The notes beneath the pieces are model-generated. The model made no database searches and was not told where the DNA came from. It saw only the letters and a program-made list of their open reading frames with translations. DNA of 64,000 bases from Segniliparus rotundus DSM 44985. GTDB lineage: Bacteria; Actinomycetota; Actinomycetes; Mycobacteriales; Mycobacteriaceae. A program made the position numbers and the translations under genes. The stretch spans positions 921,946 through 985,945 of the forward strand of contig NC_014168.1 in assembly GCF_000092825.1 (NCBI RefSeq), written 5' to 3'. Below are positions 26,733-37,652 of the stretch, one piece after another. The stretch's first letter is position 1. Each line of letters begins with the position of its first letter.

Positions 26733-27397
26733 TGGTCGTCCTCCTTTGGTTCGCCCAAGGCGACAGTGAAGGCCTTCGGCAGATCGCCCACCTTCACCGC
26801 GACGTACACCACGTCCTCGGCTTGCAGAATGCTTTTCCCGGACGGGAGGACCGCCTCGCCGAAACGGTGCAGGAACACCACTCTGGTCCCGGTGGCCTCC
26901 TCGAAGCGTTTCACCGCCTTCCCCGCCCACGCCTCGTTCCGGGGGAGCGCCGTCACTTCGACGCCGCCGGACGGGTCGCGCCAGGTGGTGATCTCGCTTT
27001 CCTCGGTGAGCGCGAACAGGAAACGCTCGGTCGCCCACGGGACCGTGGTCACCGTCGGGATGCCGAGCCGCTCGTAGACCTGCGCGCGCTTGTAGTCGTA
27101 AATCCTCGCCACCACTTTCGGCACGTCGAAGATCTCCTTGCAGACTCGCGCGGAGATGATGTTCGAGTTGTCGCCGGAAGAGACAGCCGCGAAGGCGTCC
27201 GCGTTCTTGACCCCCGAGCGCAGCAGGACGTCCCGGTCGAAGCCTTGGCCGAGGACGCATTGGCCTGGAAAATTCGCCCCGAGGCGATGGAAGGCGGTCG
27301 CGTCGCGGTCGATCACTGCGACTTCATGGCCCAGTTTGACGAGGGCGAGGGCGAGCGCGGCTCCGACTCGTCCGCAGCCCATGACTACTACACGCAC
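26729..27397 (-). CDS. ceoB: CeoB, TrkA-type RCK potassium regulator
   Basis: 222 residues. RCK_N with GCGRVGAALALALVKLGHEV and VIDRD, IYDYKRAQVYERLGI, then RCK_C (PRNEAWAGKAVKRFEEATG onward). The GTG start at 27397 has TAGCCT 7 bases upstream and no Shine-Dalgarno, so it is predicted leaderless. It is the first gene of a ceoB-ceoC operon, transcribed away from the kimA-like gene from a shared 83-base region. Confidence 0.9.
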   Translation of the reverse strand: MRVVVMGCGRVGAALALALVKLGHEVAVIDRDATAFHRLGANFPGQCVLGQGFDRDVLLRSGVKNADAFAAVSSGDNSNIISARVCKEIFDVPKVVARIYDYKRAQVYERLGIPTVTTVPWATERFLFALTEESEITTWRDPSGGVEVTALPRNEAWAGKAVKRFEEATGTRVVFLHRFGEAVLPSGKSILQAEDVVYVAVKVGDLPKAFTVALGEPKEDDQ

Positions 27398-27404
27398 GCC
27401 CAGG

Positions 27405-27453
27405 AGGCTACCTTACTATTCCTACAGGCGATGGGCTGCGTGAGAAGCCCATC
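27405..27453. promoter_or_regulatory. Divergent ceoB/kimA promoter region with leader hairpin
   Basis: TAGCCT on minus (27405-27410) serves ceoB; TACTAT on plus (27414-27419) would start the permease mRNA near 27426. Immediately after that start, GATGGGCT (27430-27437) pairs with AGCCCATC (27446-27453), 8 bases, extendable to 10 with one bulge. GAGGAGG (27467-27473) and TTG 27481 follow. The hairpin caps the 5' end of the leader. It does not resemble the much larger ydaO riboswitch. Confidence 0.45.
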
Positions 27454-27480
27454 CGCAGATGAGCCTGAGGAGGCCCGGTT

Positions 27481-29496
27481 TTGGCGGTGACGGCGACGCT
27501 TTCAGGAGCCATGAAGCGATTGGTGCTGGGGCGGCCTTTCCGCAGCGACAAGCTCAGCCACACCTTGCTCCCCAAGCGCATCGCGCTCGCGGTGTTCGCC
27601 TCCGACGCGATGTCCTCCGTCGCGTACGCCCCGCAGGAAGTGTTCTTGGTGCTGTCCACCGCTGGCATGGGCGTGTACGCCCATGCGCCGTGGATCGGGC
27701 TGGCGGTGGCGTTCGTCCTCGCTGTCGTGGTGGCGAGTTACCGGCAGAACGTGCACGCCTACCCGTCTGGCGGCGGCGACTTCGAAGTGGTCACGACGAA
27801 CTTGGGCGACACCCCTGGCCTCGTCGTCGCCAGCGCGCTCATGGTCGACTATGTCCTCACCGTGGCCGTGTCCATCTCCTCCGCTGTGGAGAACATCGGC
27901 TCGGCGGTGCCGTTCATCGACCAGAACCGAGTCTTGGTGTCGGTCGCGATCATTGTGCTGCTCACGGCTATGAACCTGCGCGGGGTGCGCGAGTCCGGCG
28001 CGGCGTTCGCGATTCCGACATACGCGTTCATCGGCGCTATCTTGGTGATGCTCACCTGGGGTTTCGCGAAATTGGCGACGGGCAGTCCGGTTCGGGCCGA
28101 GTCGGCGGGCTTCGAGCTTGTGGCCGAGCACAGCCAGCTTTCCCAGGCGGCGTTCGTGTTCCTCATCGCCAGGGCTTTCTCCTCTGGCTGCGCGGCGTTG
28201 ACCGGCGTCGAGGCGATCAGCAACGGCGTGCCCGCTTTCCGCAAGCCGAAGTCGAAAAACGCGGCGACCACACTGCTCTTGCTCGGTTCGATCGCGGTGG
28301 TGCTTTTCCTCGGCATCTTGGTCCTGTCGATCAAAATAGGCGTGCATTACGCGGCCTCGGACACACAGCTTGTCGGAGCGCCGGCCCATTACCAGCAGAA
28401 GACGGTGATCGCGCAGCTCGCGCAAGCGGTGTTCGCGGGCTTCCCCGCGGGCTTCTATTTCGTCGCCGTGGTGACCGCGCTCATCTTGGCCCTCGCCGCG
28501 AACACGGCGTTCAACGGTTTTCCGGTGCTCGGTTCTGTGCTCGCCCAGCACAGTTATCTGCCGAGACAATTCCACACCCGGGGCGATCGGCTGGCCTTCT
28601 CCAACGGCATCGGCTTCTTGGCGGTCGCCGCCACGGCGTTCGTTGTGGCCTTCGACGCCGAGGTGACCGCGCTCATCCAGCTCTACATCGTCGGCGTCTT
28701 TGTCTCCTTCACGTTCAGCCAGACCGGGATGATCCGGCATTGGACCAGGCTGCTGAAGACCGAGTCCGACCAGGGCGCGCGGCGGAAGATGGTGCGCTCC
28801 CGGCTCATCAACGCGACTGGGCTCGTGATGACCGGCTTCGTGCTCGTCGTGGTGCTGGTCACGAAATTCTTCGCTGGCGCGTGGATCGCGATCCTCGCGA
28901 TGTCGGTCATCTTCGCGGTGATGCGGTTGATCCGCAAGCACTACGACTCGGTCAAGGCAGAGCTTGCCGCGCAGGAGTTGAACAAGGTCCTGCCGAGCCG
29001 CAGCCACTCCCTGGTGCTGGTCTCCAAAGTCCATCTGCCGACGATGCGCGCCCTCGCCTACGCGAAGGCGACTCGGCCGGACACGTTGGAGGCGATCACC
29101 GTCAACGTGGACGACAAGGACACCCACGTCCTCGTGGAGGAGTGGGAGGACAGCGGCATCGACGTCCCGCTGAAGGTGATCGCGTCCCCCTACCGCGAGG
29201 TGACCAGGCCAGTGCTGGACTACGTGCGCCGGCTGCGCCGGGACGCGCCGAGGGACGTGGTGATCGTCTTCATCCCGGAGTACGTGGTCGGCCACTGGTG
29301 GGAGCAGATCTTGCACAACCAGAGCGCGCTGCGCCTGAAAGGGGCGTTGCTCTTCGAACCGGGAGTCATGGTCACGTCGGTGCCGTGGCAGCTGCGTTCG
29401 TCCGAGCGGCGCAAACTCGACGACGGGTTGGGGCTCGCCCCTGGCGCGCTGCGCAGAGGCTTGACGGAAGGGCCTGGCGGAAGGCCGGTGGCGTAG
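27481..29496 (+). CDS. KimA-type APC-family potassium importer
   Basis: 671 residues: twelve membrane helices (residues 30-480) and a cytoplasmic C-terminal alpha/beta domain. The sequence tracks Bacillus subtilis KimA closely: KALAVFASDAMSSVAYAP-like helix 1 (with the K+-site Asp and Tyr), YPSGGGDFEVVTTNLG, VDYVLTVAVSISSA, FSSGCAALTGVEAISNGVPAF, LAANTAFNGFP, RGDRLAFSNGI, FSQTGMIRHW and the soluble ILHNQSALR. KimA is a K+/H+ symporter with a universal-stress-like domain. TTG 27481 is chosen because of GAGGAGG 7 bases upstream; ATG 27511 is an alternative. M. tuberculosis Rv2690c sits in the same position beside ceoB. Confidence 0.88.
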   Translation: MAVTATLSGAMKRLVLGRPFRSDKLSHTLLPKRIALAVFASDAMSSVAYAPQEVFLVLSTAGMGVYAHAPWIGLAVAFVLAVVVASYRQNVHAYPSGGGDFEVVTTNLGDTPGLVVASALMVDYVLTVAVSISSAVENIGSAVPFIDQNRVLVSVAIIVLLTAMNLRGVRESGAAFAIPTYAFIGAILVMLTWGFAKLATGSPVRAESAGFELVAEHSQLSQAAFVFLIARAFSSGCAALTGVEAISNGVPAFRKPKSKNAATTLLLLGSIAVVLFLGILVLSIKIGVHYAASDTQLVGAPAHYQQKTVIAQLAQAVFAGFPAGFYFVAVVTALILALAANTAFNGFPVLGSVLAQHSYLPRQFHTRGDRLAFSNGIGFLAVAATAFVVAFDAEVTALIQLYIVGVFVSFTFSQTGMIRHWTRLLKTESDQGARRKMVRSRLINATGLVMTGFVLVVVLVTKFFAGAWIAILAMSVIFAVMRLIRKHYDSVKAELAAQELNKVLPSRSHSLVLVSKVHLPTMRALAYAKATRPDTLEAITVNVDDKDTHVLVEEWEDSGIDVPLKVIASPYREVTRPVLDYVRRLRRDAPRDVVIVFIPEYVVGHWWEQILHNQSALRLKGALLFEPGVMVTSVPWQLRSSERRKLDDGLGLAPGALRRGLTEGPGGRPVA

Positions 29497-29505
29497 ACTA
29501 AGCGG

Positions 29506-31452
29506 ATGTTGAGCTCGATAACAGCCCCGAGCGACGTGCAGCGGCTTGCGCCAGAAGAGGTGCAACAGCTGATCGGCGAGATCCGTGAGTTCCTCATCGA
29601 AAAAGTCTGCGCGAACGGTGGGCATCTCGGACCGAACCTGGGGGTCGTGGAGCTCACCGTCGCGCTGCACCGGGTGTTCGACTCGCCCCGTGACGCCATT
29701 GTTTTCGACACTGGCCATCAGAGCTACGTGCACAAGTTGCTCACGGGACGCGCCGAGGGTTTCGACCAGCTCCGCAAGCGCGGCGGCCTCTCCGGATACC
29801 CGGACCGCGCCGAGAGCGAGCACGATTGGACGGAGTCCTCGCACGCCTCCGCCTCGCTCTCCTACGCCGACGGCCTCGCGAAGGCTTTCGAGCTCCGTGC
29901 CTCCGCCGACGGGCCTGGGCCGGTCCGGTCGGTCGTCGTGGTCGTCGGCGACGGCGCGCTCACCGGCGGGATGTGCTGGGAAGCGCTCAACAACATCGCC
30001 TCGGCCAACAGGCCGGTGGTGATCGTGGTGAACGACAACGGGCGCTCGTACTCGCCGACCATCGGCGGCCTCGCGCAGCGGCTGTCCGCGCTGCGGTTGC
30101 AGCCGGAGTACGAAGAGATCCTGCGCGGCGGCCGAGAAGCCCTGCGGCGCGTGCCGCTCGTGGGAAAAACGGCGTACCGGTTCATCCACGCGGTGAAGAC
30201 CGGCGTGAAGGACGCGGTGAGCCCGCAGCCGCTTTTCTCGGATCTCGGGATCAAATATCTCGGACCGATCGACGGGCACGACGAGCCCGCGCTCGAAGAC
30301 GCGCTGCGCCGGGCCAAGCGCTTCGGCGGCCCGGTGATCGTGCACGCGCTGACGCAGAAGGGCAAGGGCTTCGGCCCCGCCGAAGCCGACGAGGACGACC
30401 AGATGCACGCCATCGGCGCCATCGACCCGGTTGCCGGGCACGCGCTCAGCCCGTCGAAGCCCGGCTGGACCAGCGTGTTCTCCCAGGAGCTTGTCGCGCA
30501 CGGAGAGCGCCGCGAGGATCTGGTCGCGATCACTGCCGCGATGCCGGGCCCGACTGGCTTGAAAGCGTTCGGCGAGCGCTTCCCGGACCGGATGTTCGAT
30601 GTCGGCATCGCCGAACAGCACGCGGTCACTTCCGCGGCAGGCCTCGCGCTCGGCGGGCTGCACCCCGTGGTCGCGGTTTACTCGACATTTCTGAACCGCG
30701 CGTTCGACCAGCTGCTTATGGATGTGGCGCTGCTCAAGTTGCCCGTGACTTTGGTGCTCGACCGGGCGGGGGTCACCGGTGACGACGGGGCGAGCCACAA
30801 CGGCATGTGGGACCTTTCGATCCTCTCCGTCGTCCCCGGGCTTCGGGTCGCCGCTCCTCGGGACGGCGAGCGGCTTCGCGAGGAGTTCGCCGAGGCGATA
30901 GACGTGACGGACGGCCCGACCGCGTTGCGGTTCCCGAAGGGGCAAGTCCCGTCGGACATCCCCGCGTTGCGCAGGCTCGACGACGGCGCGGACGTTTTGG
31001 ACGAGGACCGGGCCGGGCACCACGGCGCGAGCGCCTCGCTCACCAGCAGGCTCGACGTCCTGCTCGTCTCGGTCGGAGCCTTCGCGCAGCTCTCCCTCCA
31101 GATCGCCAAAGCATTGCGGGAGAAGGGCTTCGGGGTCACCGTGGTGGACCCGCGTTGGGTGCTGCCGCTGCCCGAATCCGTGCTCTCGCTCGCGGCCGAG
31201 CACGCCTTAGTGGTGACCTTGGAGGATTGCGGCGAGCGCGGCGGCGTCGGTTCGACGCTTTCCCAGACGCTCCGCGCCCGCGATGTGGACGTGCCGTGCC
31301 GCGACATCGCTTTGCCGCAGCGGTTCTACAGCCACGGCACGCGGGCGCAGGTGTTGGAAGAAGCCGGTGTCGTCTTGGAGGATCTCGTCGCCAAGATCGG
31401 CTCCTGGGCGGAAAAGCGCACGGCGCAGCACGCTGGCACGAAGGCTTCGTGA
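29506..31452 (+). CDS. dxs: Dxs, 1-deoxy-D-xylulose-5-phosphate synthase
   Basis: 648 residues. TPP enzyme condensing pyruvate and glyceraldehyde-3-phosphate, the first MEP-pathway step leading to DMAPP (used by MiaA) and polyprenols. Motifs: [34 protein letters not shown]-binding [42 protein letters not shown] (catalytic Glu) and the transketolase C-terminal domain ([10 protein letters not shown]). TAGACT (29494-29499) lies 6 bases before ATG 29506, predicting a leaderless mRNA. The M. tuberculosis genes normally between Rv2690c and dxs1 are absent. Confidence 0.96.
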   Translation: MLSSITAPSDVQRLAPEEVQQLIGEIREFLIEKVCANGGHLGPNLGVVELTVALHRVFDSPRDAIVFDTGHQSYVHKLLTGRAEGFDQLRKRGGLSGYPDRAESEHDWTESSHASASLSYADGLAKAFELRASADGPGPVRSVVVVVGDGALTGGMCWEALNNIASANRPVVIVVNDNGRSYSPTIGGLAQRLSALRLQPEYEEILRGGREALRRVPLVGKTAYRFIHAVKTGVKDAVSPQPLFSDLGIKYLGPIDGHDEPALEDALRRAKRFGGPVIVHALTQKGKGFGPAEADEDDQMHAIGAIDPVAGHALSPSKPGWTSVFSQELVAHGERREDLVAITAAMPGPTGLKAFGERFPDRMFDVGIAEQHAVTSAAGLALGGLHPVVAVYSTFLNRAFDQLLMDVALLKLPVTLVLDRAGVTGDDGASHNGMWDLSILSVVPGLRVAAPRDGERLREEFAEAIDVTDGPTALRFPKGQVPSDIPALRRLDDGADVLDEDRAGHHGASASLTSRLDVLLVSVGAFAQLSLQIAKALREKGFGVTVVDPRWVLPLPESVLSLAAEHALVVTLEDCGERGGVGSTLSQTLRARDVDVPCRDIALPQRFYSHGTRAQVLEEAGVVLEDLVAKIGSWAEKRTAQHAGTKAS

Positions 31453-31562
31453 ACTGTGCGCCGGCGCAGCCCCGCCGAGGCGCCTCCGGGCTGGAAGCCG
31501 CCCTCGCGGGCCCGGCTGAGAGCGGGCGCCGCTGTGCTGGGCCAACAGGATATGATTGCGCC

Positions 31563-31991
31563 ATGCGAAATTTCTTCACGAGAAGCACTGCCGCTCTGGC
31601 CGCCCTTGCCGCCGGATTGTCCTCAGCGGCCGCTCCGCCGGCTGGCGCCGAGCCGCAGTTCCACAAGATCGTCTACCGCGTTTTCGGGCCGCAGACCACG
31701 TTCATCCCGTTCGGCCCTGGTCCGGGGACTCTCGCCAACGTTTCCTACCGGACCCCGAACATCGAGATCCACGACAAGCTGGTGCCTTTGCCGTGGAATC
31801 TCGTGTTCCAGGTCCAGGGCGGCGAAGCAGAACTCGCGAGCCAGCTCCGGCTGTCTCTGACGCGCCCCGAGTCTGAGCAAGGCGACGGCAACTACGCCTG
31901 CGAGATCTCGGTGGACGGCGAGGTCCGCTCGCGCGAGGACGGCGACCCCCAGGACGGCGGGCCGTTGCAGTGCTCGCTCAGCGATTCCTGA
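31563..31991 (+). CDS. MmpS-like secreted protein
   Basis: 142 residues with a cleavable signal peptide (STAALAALAAGLSSAAAPPAGA, outline; cleavage probably after AGA). The mature part reads like the MmpS extracytoplasmic beta domain: FHKIVYRVFGP, TLANVSYRTPN, a VPLPWNLVFQV element corresponding to the conserved VPLPW motif, and YACEISVDGEV matching the CxIxVDGxV end. MmpS proteins assist MmpL exporters of siderophores and lipids. There is no MmpL gene in the window, and the usual single-pass anchor is replaced by a signal peptide. TATGAT (31551-31556) lies 6 bases upstream of ATG 31563. Function inferred. Confidence 0.65.
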   Translation: MRNFFTRSTAALAALAAGLSSAAAPPAGAEPQFHKIVYRVFGPQTTFIPFGPGPGTLANVSYRTPNIEIHDKLVPLPWNLVFQVQGGEAELASQLRLSLTRPESEQGDGNYACEISVDGEVRSREDGDPQDGGPLQCSLSDS

Positions 31992-32012
31992 GCAGGTCTC
32001 GCTGAGCAATGC

Positions 32013-32561
32013 TCACTGGGCTGTGTACTTGGTGCCGTCCAGCGCCAACACGTCGAGCACTTTCTTGTTCTCCCAGCCCTGCTGGGAGCAGGTGGCGCGC
32101 ACGTCGTTCACGTAAGCCTCGGGATATTTCTCCAAGCCGCTGCCAGGGTTGGCCTTGGCGATCCGGGCAAGGGTGTCCCGTTGGCTGCCGACGCCCAGCG
32201 CGTTGAACGTGGAGCAGGTGATGTCCGCGGGTTGGCTGGACCCGGAGGACTGTTCAGACGTGCTTTCCGTCGTGGTGGTCTCTGCCGGGGAGGAGGAAGT
32301 CGAACTCGTCGTGGTGCTGGAGTCCGGCTCGTCGCCGTCGTCTTCTTCGCTCGCCGACGCGCTGGTGGTTGCGCTCGGGGCGGTCGACGACGGGGCCGGG
32401 GCCCGCGAAGGGGTCGGCGCGGGCGCGGCGGCGCTTGTTTGCGGCGTGTTGGCGGCGGGCGGGGGGCCGCCGCCGCATCCGGCGGCGCCCGCGATCAACG
32501 CGAACCCTGCCAGAGCTGCGGCGAGCTTCCCCGAAGCGAGTGTTCCACGATCAAGACACAT
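32013..32561 (-). CDS. Lipoprotein with Ser/Thr/Pro linker and HdeA-like C-terminal domain
   Basis: 182 residues. Lipobox in LIAGAAGC, so acylated at Cys29 or so. A 70-residue low-complexity linker (Ala, Pro, Ser, Thr, then SSTTTSSTSSS) tethers a small C-terminal domain with two cysteines (ITCSTFNALGVGSQRDTL to VRATCSQQGW), which resembles the acid-stress HdeA/HdeB fold often found in actinobacterial secreted proteins. Expected outside the membrane. Transcribed after the two serine hydrolases and 9 bases downstream of the second. HdeA similarity is tentative. Confidence 0.68.
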   Translation of the reverse strand: MCLDRGTLASGKLAAALAGFALIAGAAGCGGGPPPAANTPQTSAAAPAPTPSRAPAPSSTAPSATTSASASEEDDGDEPDSSTTTSSTSSSPAETTTTESTSEQSSGSSQPADITCSTFNALGVGSQRDTLARIAKANPGSGLEKYPEAYVNDVRATCSQQGWENKKVLDVLALDGTKYTAQ

Positions 32562-32570
32562 GGGGTCACC

Positions 32571-33464
32571 CTACCCGATGTCGTCGCCTCGTCCTGCGAG
32601 CAGGATGCTCCCCACCTGGGTGTCTGTGGCCCAGCCCTCGGCTTGGCCGCCAGCGCCCGCGAGATTGTTCATGATGGCGAGCATGTAGCGCTCGTTCGGG
32701 CCTGCGAAGCCGACCGAGTTGGCCACCCAGCCGCTGGGTTCTTCGGACCACCCGTTTTTATCTCCAGGCGCCATGTCGGCCCCGGCCCCCCACACGCCCC
32801 ATCGCTGGTTTTCGGCGACGCCGCGCATCTCGCCCAGCAGATAGGCCCTGTCCGCGGGGTCCATCTTTTCGAGGATGAACAGCATGAGCCGACCGAGGTC
32901 GTCGGCGGTGGCCTTGTGGTTGCCCCAGTACATGCTGGAGGCTGACGGGGCGTTTTGTTTGATCTCGTCGATGAAGCCGTAAGACTGGAAGACGCGCAAC
33001 AGGGTCGTCCCGCCGGGGCCGTTGTATTTGTCCCAGAGCGCGTTGGCGGCCTCGTTGTCCGAGTAGTTGAGCATCTTGTGCATCAGGTCCTGGTCGGCGC
33101 CGCTCAGGGCGAGCTGTCCGGCGCGTTGGCGCACCAAGAGGTCGGCCGCGATCAGCAACTTGATCGTTGAAGCGGTGAAGACCAGCTCGCTCGCGTGGGG
33201 GTTGTGGTAGGTGGCGCCGGTTTTGCGGTCGCGCAGCACATAGCCGACGACGCCGGGCCGGGTCGCGATGTAGGCGTTCGCCTTCGCGACCCGGCTCTGC
33301 AGATCGCAGTCGAGGTCCGCGACGGCGCTGTCGCCCGAGGACGAGCATGCGACCTGCGCGCCGGCCTCGCCGCCGTCTGGGTCCGCCCGGGCGAGGGGCG
33401 CGGCGAGCGCTGCGCAGATCCCGGCCGCCGCGCAGACCCGGAGCAGATGCGCCAAGCCCTTCAT
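32571..33464 (-). CDS. Secreted serine hydrolase, beta-lactamase/PBP fold, copy 1
   Basis: 297 residues with a Sec signal (LLRVCAAAGICAALAAPLARA). Superfamily motifs: nucleophile TASTIKLLIAADLL (SxxK), YSDNEAAN (SDN) and GDKNGWSEE (KTG-type triad as KNG). The ExxLN omega-loop of class A enzymes, which carries the deacylating Glu, is not found between SDN and KNG, so strong beta-lactamase activity is unlikely; a transpeptidase-, esterase- or binding-type role is possible. Four Cys are in or near the mature N-terminus. Its ATG overlaps the stop of copy 2 (ATGA), placing both in one operon. Confidence 0.8.
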   Translation of the reverse strand: MKGLAHLLRVCAAAGICAALAAPLARADPDGGEAGAQVACSSSGDSAVADLDCDLQSRVAKANAYIATRPGVVGYVLRDRKTGATYHNPHASELVFTASTIKLLIAADLLVRQRAGQLALSGADQDLMHKMLNYSDNEAANALWDKYNGPGGTTLLRVFQSYGFIDEIKQNAPSASSMYWGNHKATADDLGRLMLFILEKMDPADRAYLLGEMRGVAENQRWGVWGAGADMAPGDKNGWSEEPSGWVANSVGFAGPNERYMLAIMNNLAGAGGQAEGWATDTQVGSILLAGRGDDIG

Positions 33465-34363
33465 TCGCGGTCCGCCAAGAGGATCTGCGCGACGCGTGTG
33501 TCCGTGGCGGTGCCGTCTTCGAAACTCGGGGCGGAAGGGTTCATGATCGCGAGGATGTAGCGTTGGCCGAGGCCCGCGAAGCCGACGGAGTGCAGCACCC
33601 AGCCGCCGATGCCGGACCAGCCGTTCTTATCGCCCGGATGGGCGGACGGCCCGGCCCCCCACACGCCCCATTGTTGGTTCGGGTCGACGTTCTGCATCTC
33701 GTTGACAATGTAGGCGGTGTCGGCGGGGTCCATTTTTTCGAGCACGAACTGCATGAGCCGGTCGAGGTCGTTCGGCGAGCAGGACATGGCGCCCCAGTAG
33801 ACGTCGATGCCGTCGTAGCCCCCTTGGGAGCGCAGGTCTGTCATCCCGTAATTGGGGAAGTCGTTCAGGAACGCCATATGGTCCTCGCCCCAGTATTTCA
33901 TCCAGAGCGTGTCGGCCGCGCCGTCGTCCGAGGAGTGCAGCATGTTTTGGATGAGCGAGCGGTCCGCGGCGCTCAGCGTCACCAGTCCCGCGCGGTCGCG
34001 GGTGAACAGGTCCACGGCCATCGCGAGTTTGATCGTGGAGGCGGCGTAGACCGAGTCGCCCGCGTGCGGGTTGCGGTACACGCCGCCGGTCGCGCGGTCG
34101 CGCAGGACGTAGCCCGCCCCAGGGGCTTGCGCTGCCACGAGCGCATTGGCCTGGACAACACGCCGCTGCAGGTCGCAGTCGAGCTCTGAGCCGAGGATCG
34201 GGCAGTCGACCACGGACCGGGTGTCGGGGTCCGAGGTCGCGGGCGGGACGAGGACGCCTTGTCCGGCGAGCGCGGCGGCGCCGGCGCCCGTCGCCGCGCA
34301 GGCGCGCGACAGCCAGGAGCGCCGTTTCGGGTTCGGCGTATTCCCCTCGGATGATCGTTTCAT
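33461..34363 (-). CDS. Secreted serine hydrolase, beta-lactamase/PBP fold, copy 2
   Basis: 300 residues, clearly a tandem paralogue of copy 1 (shared VGYVLRDR/AGYVLRDR, LEKMDPAD, QRWGVWGAG/QQWGVWGAG, GDKNGW, shared Cys pair). SxxK is ASTIKLAMAVDLF. The second motif is HSSDDGA, so SDN has become SDD. The triad is KNG. The leader KRRSWLSRACAATGAGAAALAG has a twin-Arg followed by hydrophobic residues, so Tat export is possible, unlike copy 1. ATG 34363; an AGGAGG lies 21 bases upstream, too far to be ideal. It is the first gene of the operon. Confidence 0.78.
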   Translation of the reverse strand: MKRSSEGNTPNPKRRSWLSRACAATGAGAAALAGQGVLVPPATSDPDTRSVVDCPILGSELDCDLQRRVVQANALVAAQAPGAGYVLRDRATGGVYRNPHAGDSVYAASTIKLAMAVDLFTRDRAGLVTLSAADRSLIQNMLHSSDDGAADTLWMKYWGEDHMAFLNDFPNYGMTDLRSQGGYDGIDVYWGAMSCSPNDLDRLMQFVLEKMDPADTAYIVNEMQNVDPNQQWGVWGAGPSAHPGDKNGWSGIGGWVLHSVGFAGLGQRYILAIMNPSAPSFEDGTATDTRVAQILLADRE

Positions 34364-34420
34364 GTTGCTTTTAGATTGACATATCCTCCTGGGGAATACC
34401 CGGCACATTGCTTGTGATGA

Positions 34421-36752
<2,332 letters not shown>

Positions 36753-36756
<4 letters not shown>

Positions 36757-37652
36757 GCACGACAGCGCTGCAACAGGCGGAAGTGCTCGCCCAGGCCCTG
36801 CCGTGGATCGAGAAGCTGTCCGGCAAAACCGTGGTCGTCAAATTCGGCGGCAACGCGATGGTGGACCCCGCGCTGGCCACCACATTCGCCGAGGACATGG
36901 TGCTGCTGCGGGCGTGCGGCGTGCGGCCGGTGGTGGTGCACGGCGGCGGCCCCCAGATCAACGAACAGCTCGCGAAGCTCGGCATCGAGGGCGAGTTCAA
37001 GGCGGGCTTGCGGGTGACCACCCCCGAAGTGCTCGAAGTGGTGCGCATGGTCCTTCTGGGCCAGGTGGGCCGGGAGCTGGTCGGCGCGATCAACGCGCAC
37101 GGCCCGTACGCGGTGGGCACCTCGGGCGAGGACGCGCGCCTGTTCACCGCCTCGCGCAAAACCGCGAGAGTCGACGGCCTCGAAGTCGACATCGGCCTCG
37201 TCGGCGACATCGAGGCGGTGGACGCCGGCTGGATCGACGAGCTCACGGCGTCGCGGCGCATCCCGGTGGTCGCCTCTCTCGCCCCTGACGCAACCGGCGT
37301 GGTGCACAACGTGAACGCCGACATCGCCGCGGGCGCGCTCGCGGGCGCGCTCAAGGCGGACCGGTTGATCGTCCTCTCCGACGTCGCGGGCCTGTACACC
37401 CGGTGGCCGGAACAGGACTCATTCGTCAGCGAAATCTCTCTCGCCGACGCGAAAGCCCTCTTGCCGAGCCTCGCGGGCGGCATGATCCCGAAACTGGAAG
37501 CATGCGTGCGCGCGGTGGGCTCCGGCGTGCGCGCCGCGTCGATCATTGACGGGCGGGTCCCGCACGCCACGCTCGTGGAACTTTTCACCCCCACCGGTGT
37601 GGGCACCATGATCACTGACACAACAGCGCCGAGCGCCGGAGAAAGAACATGA
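36753..37652 (+). CDS. argB: ArgB, acetylglutamate kinase
   Basis: 299 residues. Amino-acid kinase fold: [13 protein letters not shown] (P-loop Lys/Gly), [23 protein letters not shown] (arginine-feedback region), [16 protein letters not shown] and [16 protein letters not shown]. An N-terminal helix precedes the kinase fold, typical of arginine-sensitive hexameric forms. ATG overlaps the argJ stop and its stop overlaps argD (ATGA both times). Confidence 0.96.

Noticed and set aside
27430-27453. Possible ydaO-type c-di-AMP riboswitch before the KimA-like gene
   Set aside because: The leader is only about 55 bases with a single simple hairpin; the known riboswitch core is far larger.
27502-31203. 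Minus-strand open frame of more than 1,200 codons opposite the permease and dxs
   Set aside because: Its His/Arg/Asp-rich product has no domain, and it is the antisense image of two well-supported genes. High GC keeps such frames open.
34371-34382. Three-codon upstream ORF (MSI) next to AGGAGG before serine hydrolase copy 2
   Set aside because: AGGAGG is only 2 bases from that ATG, too close for efficient use; more likely accidental.
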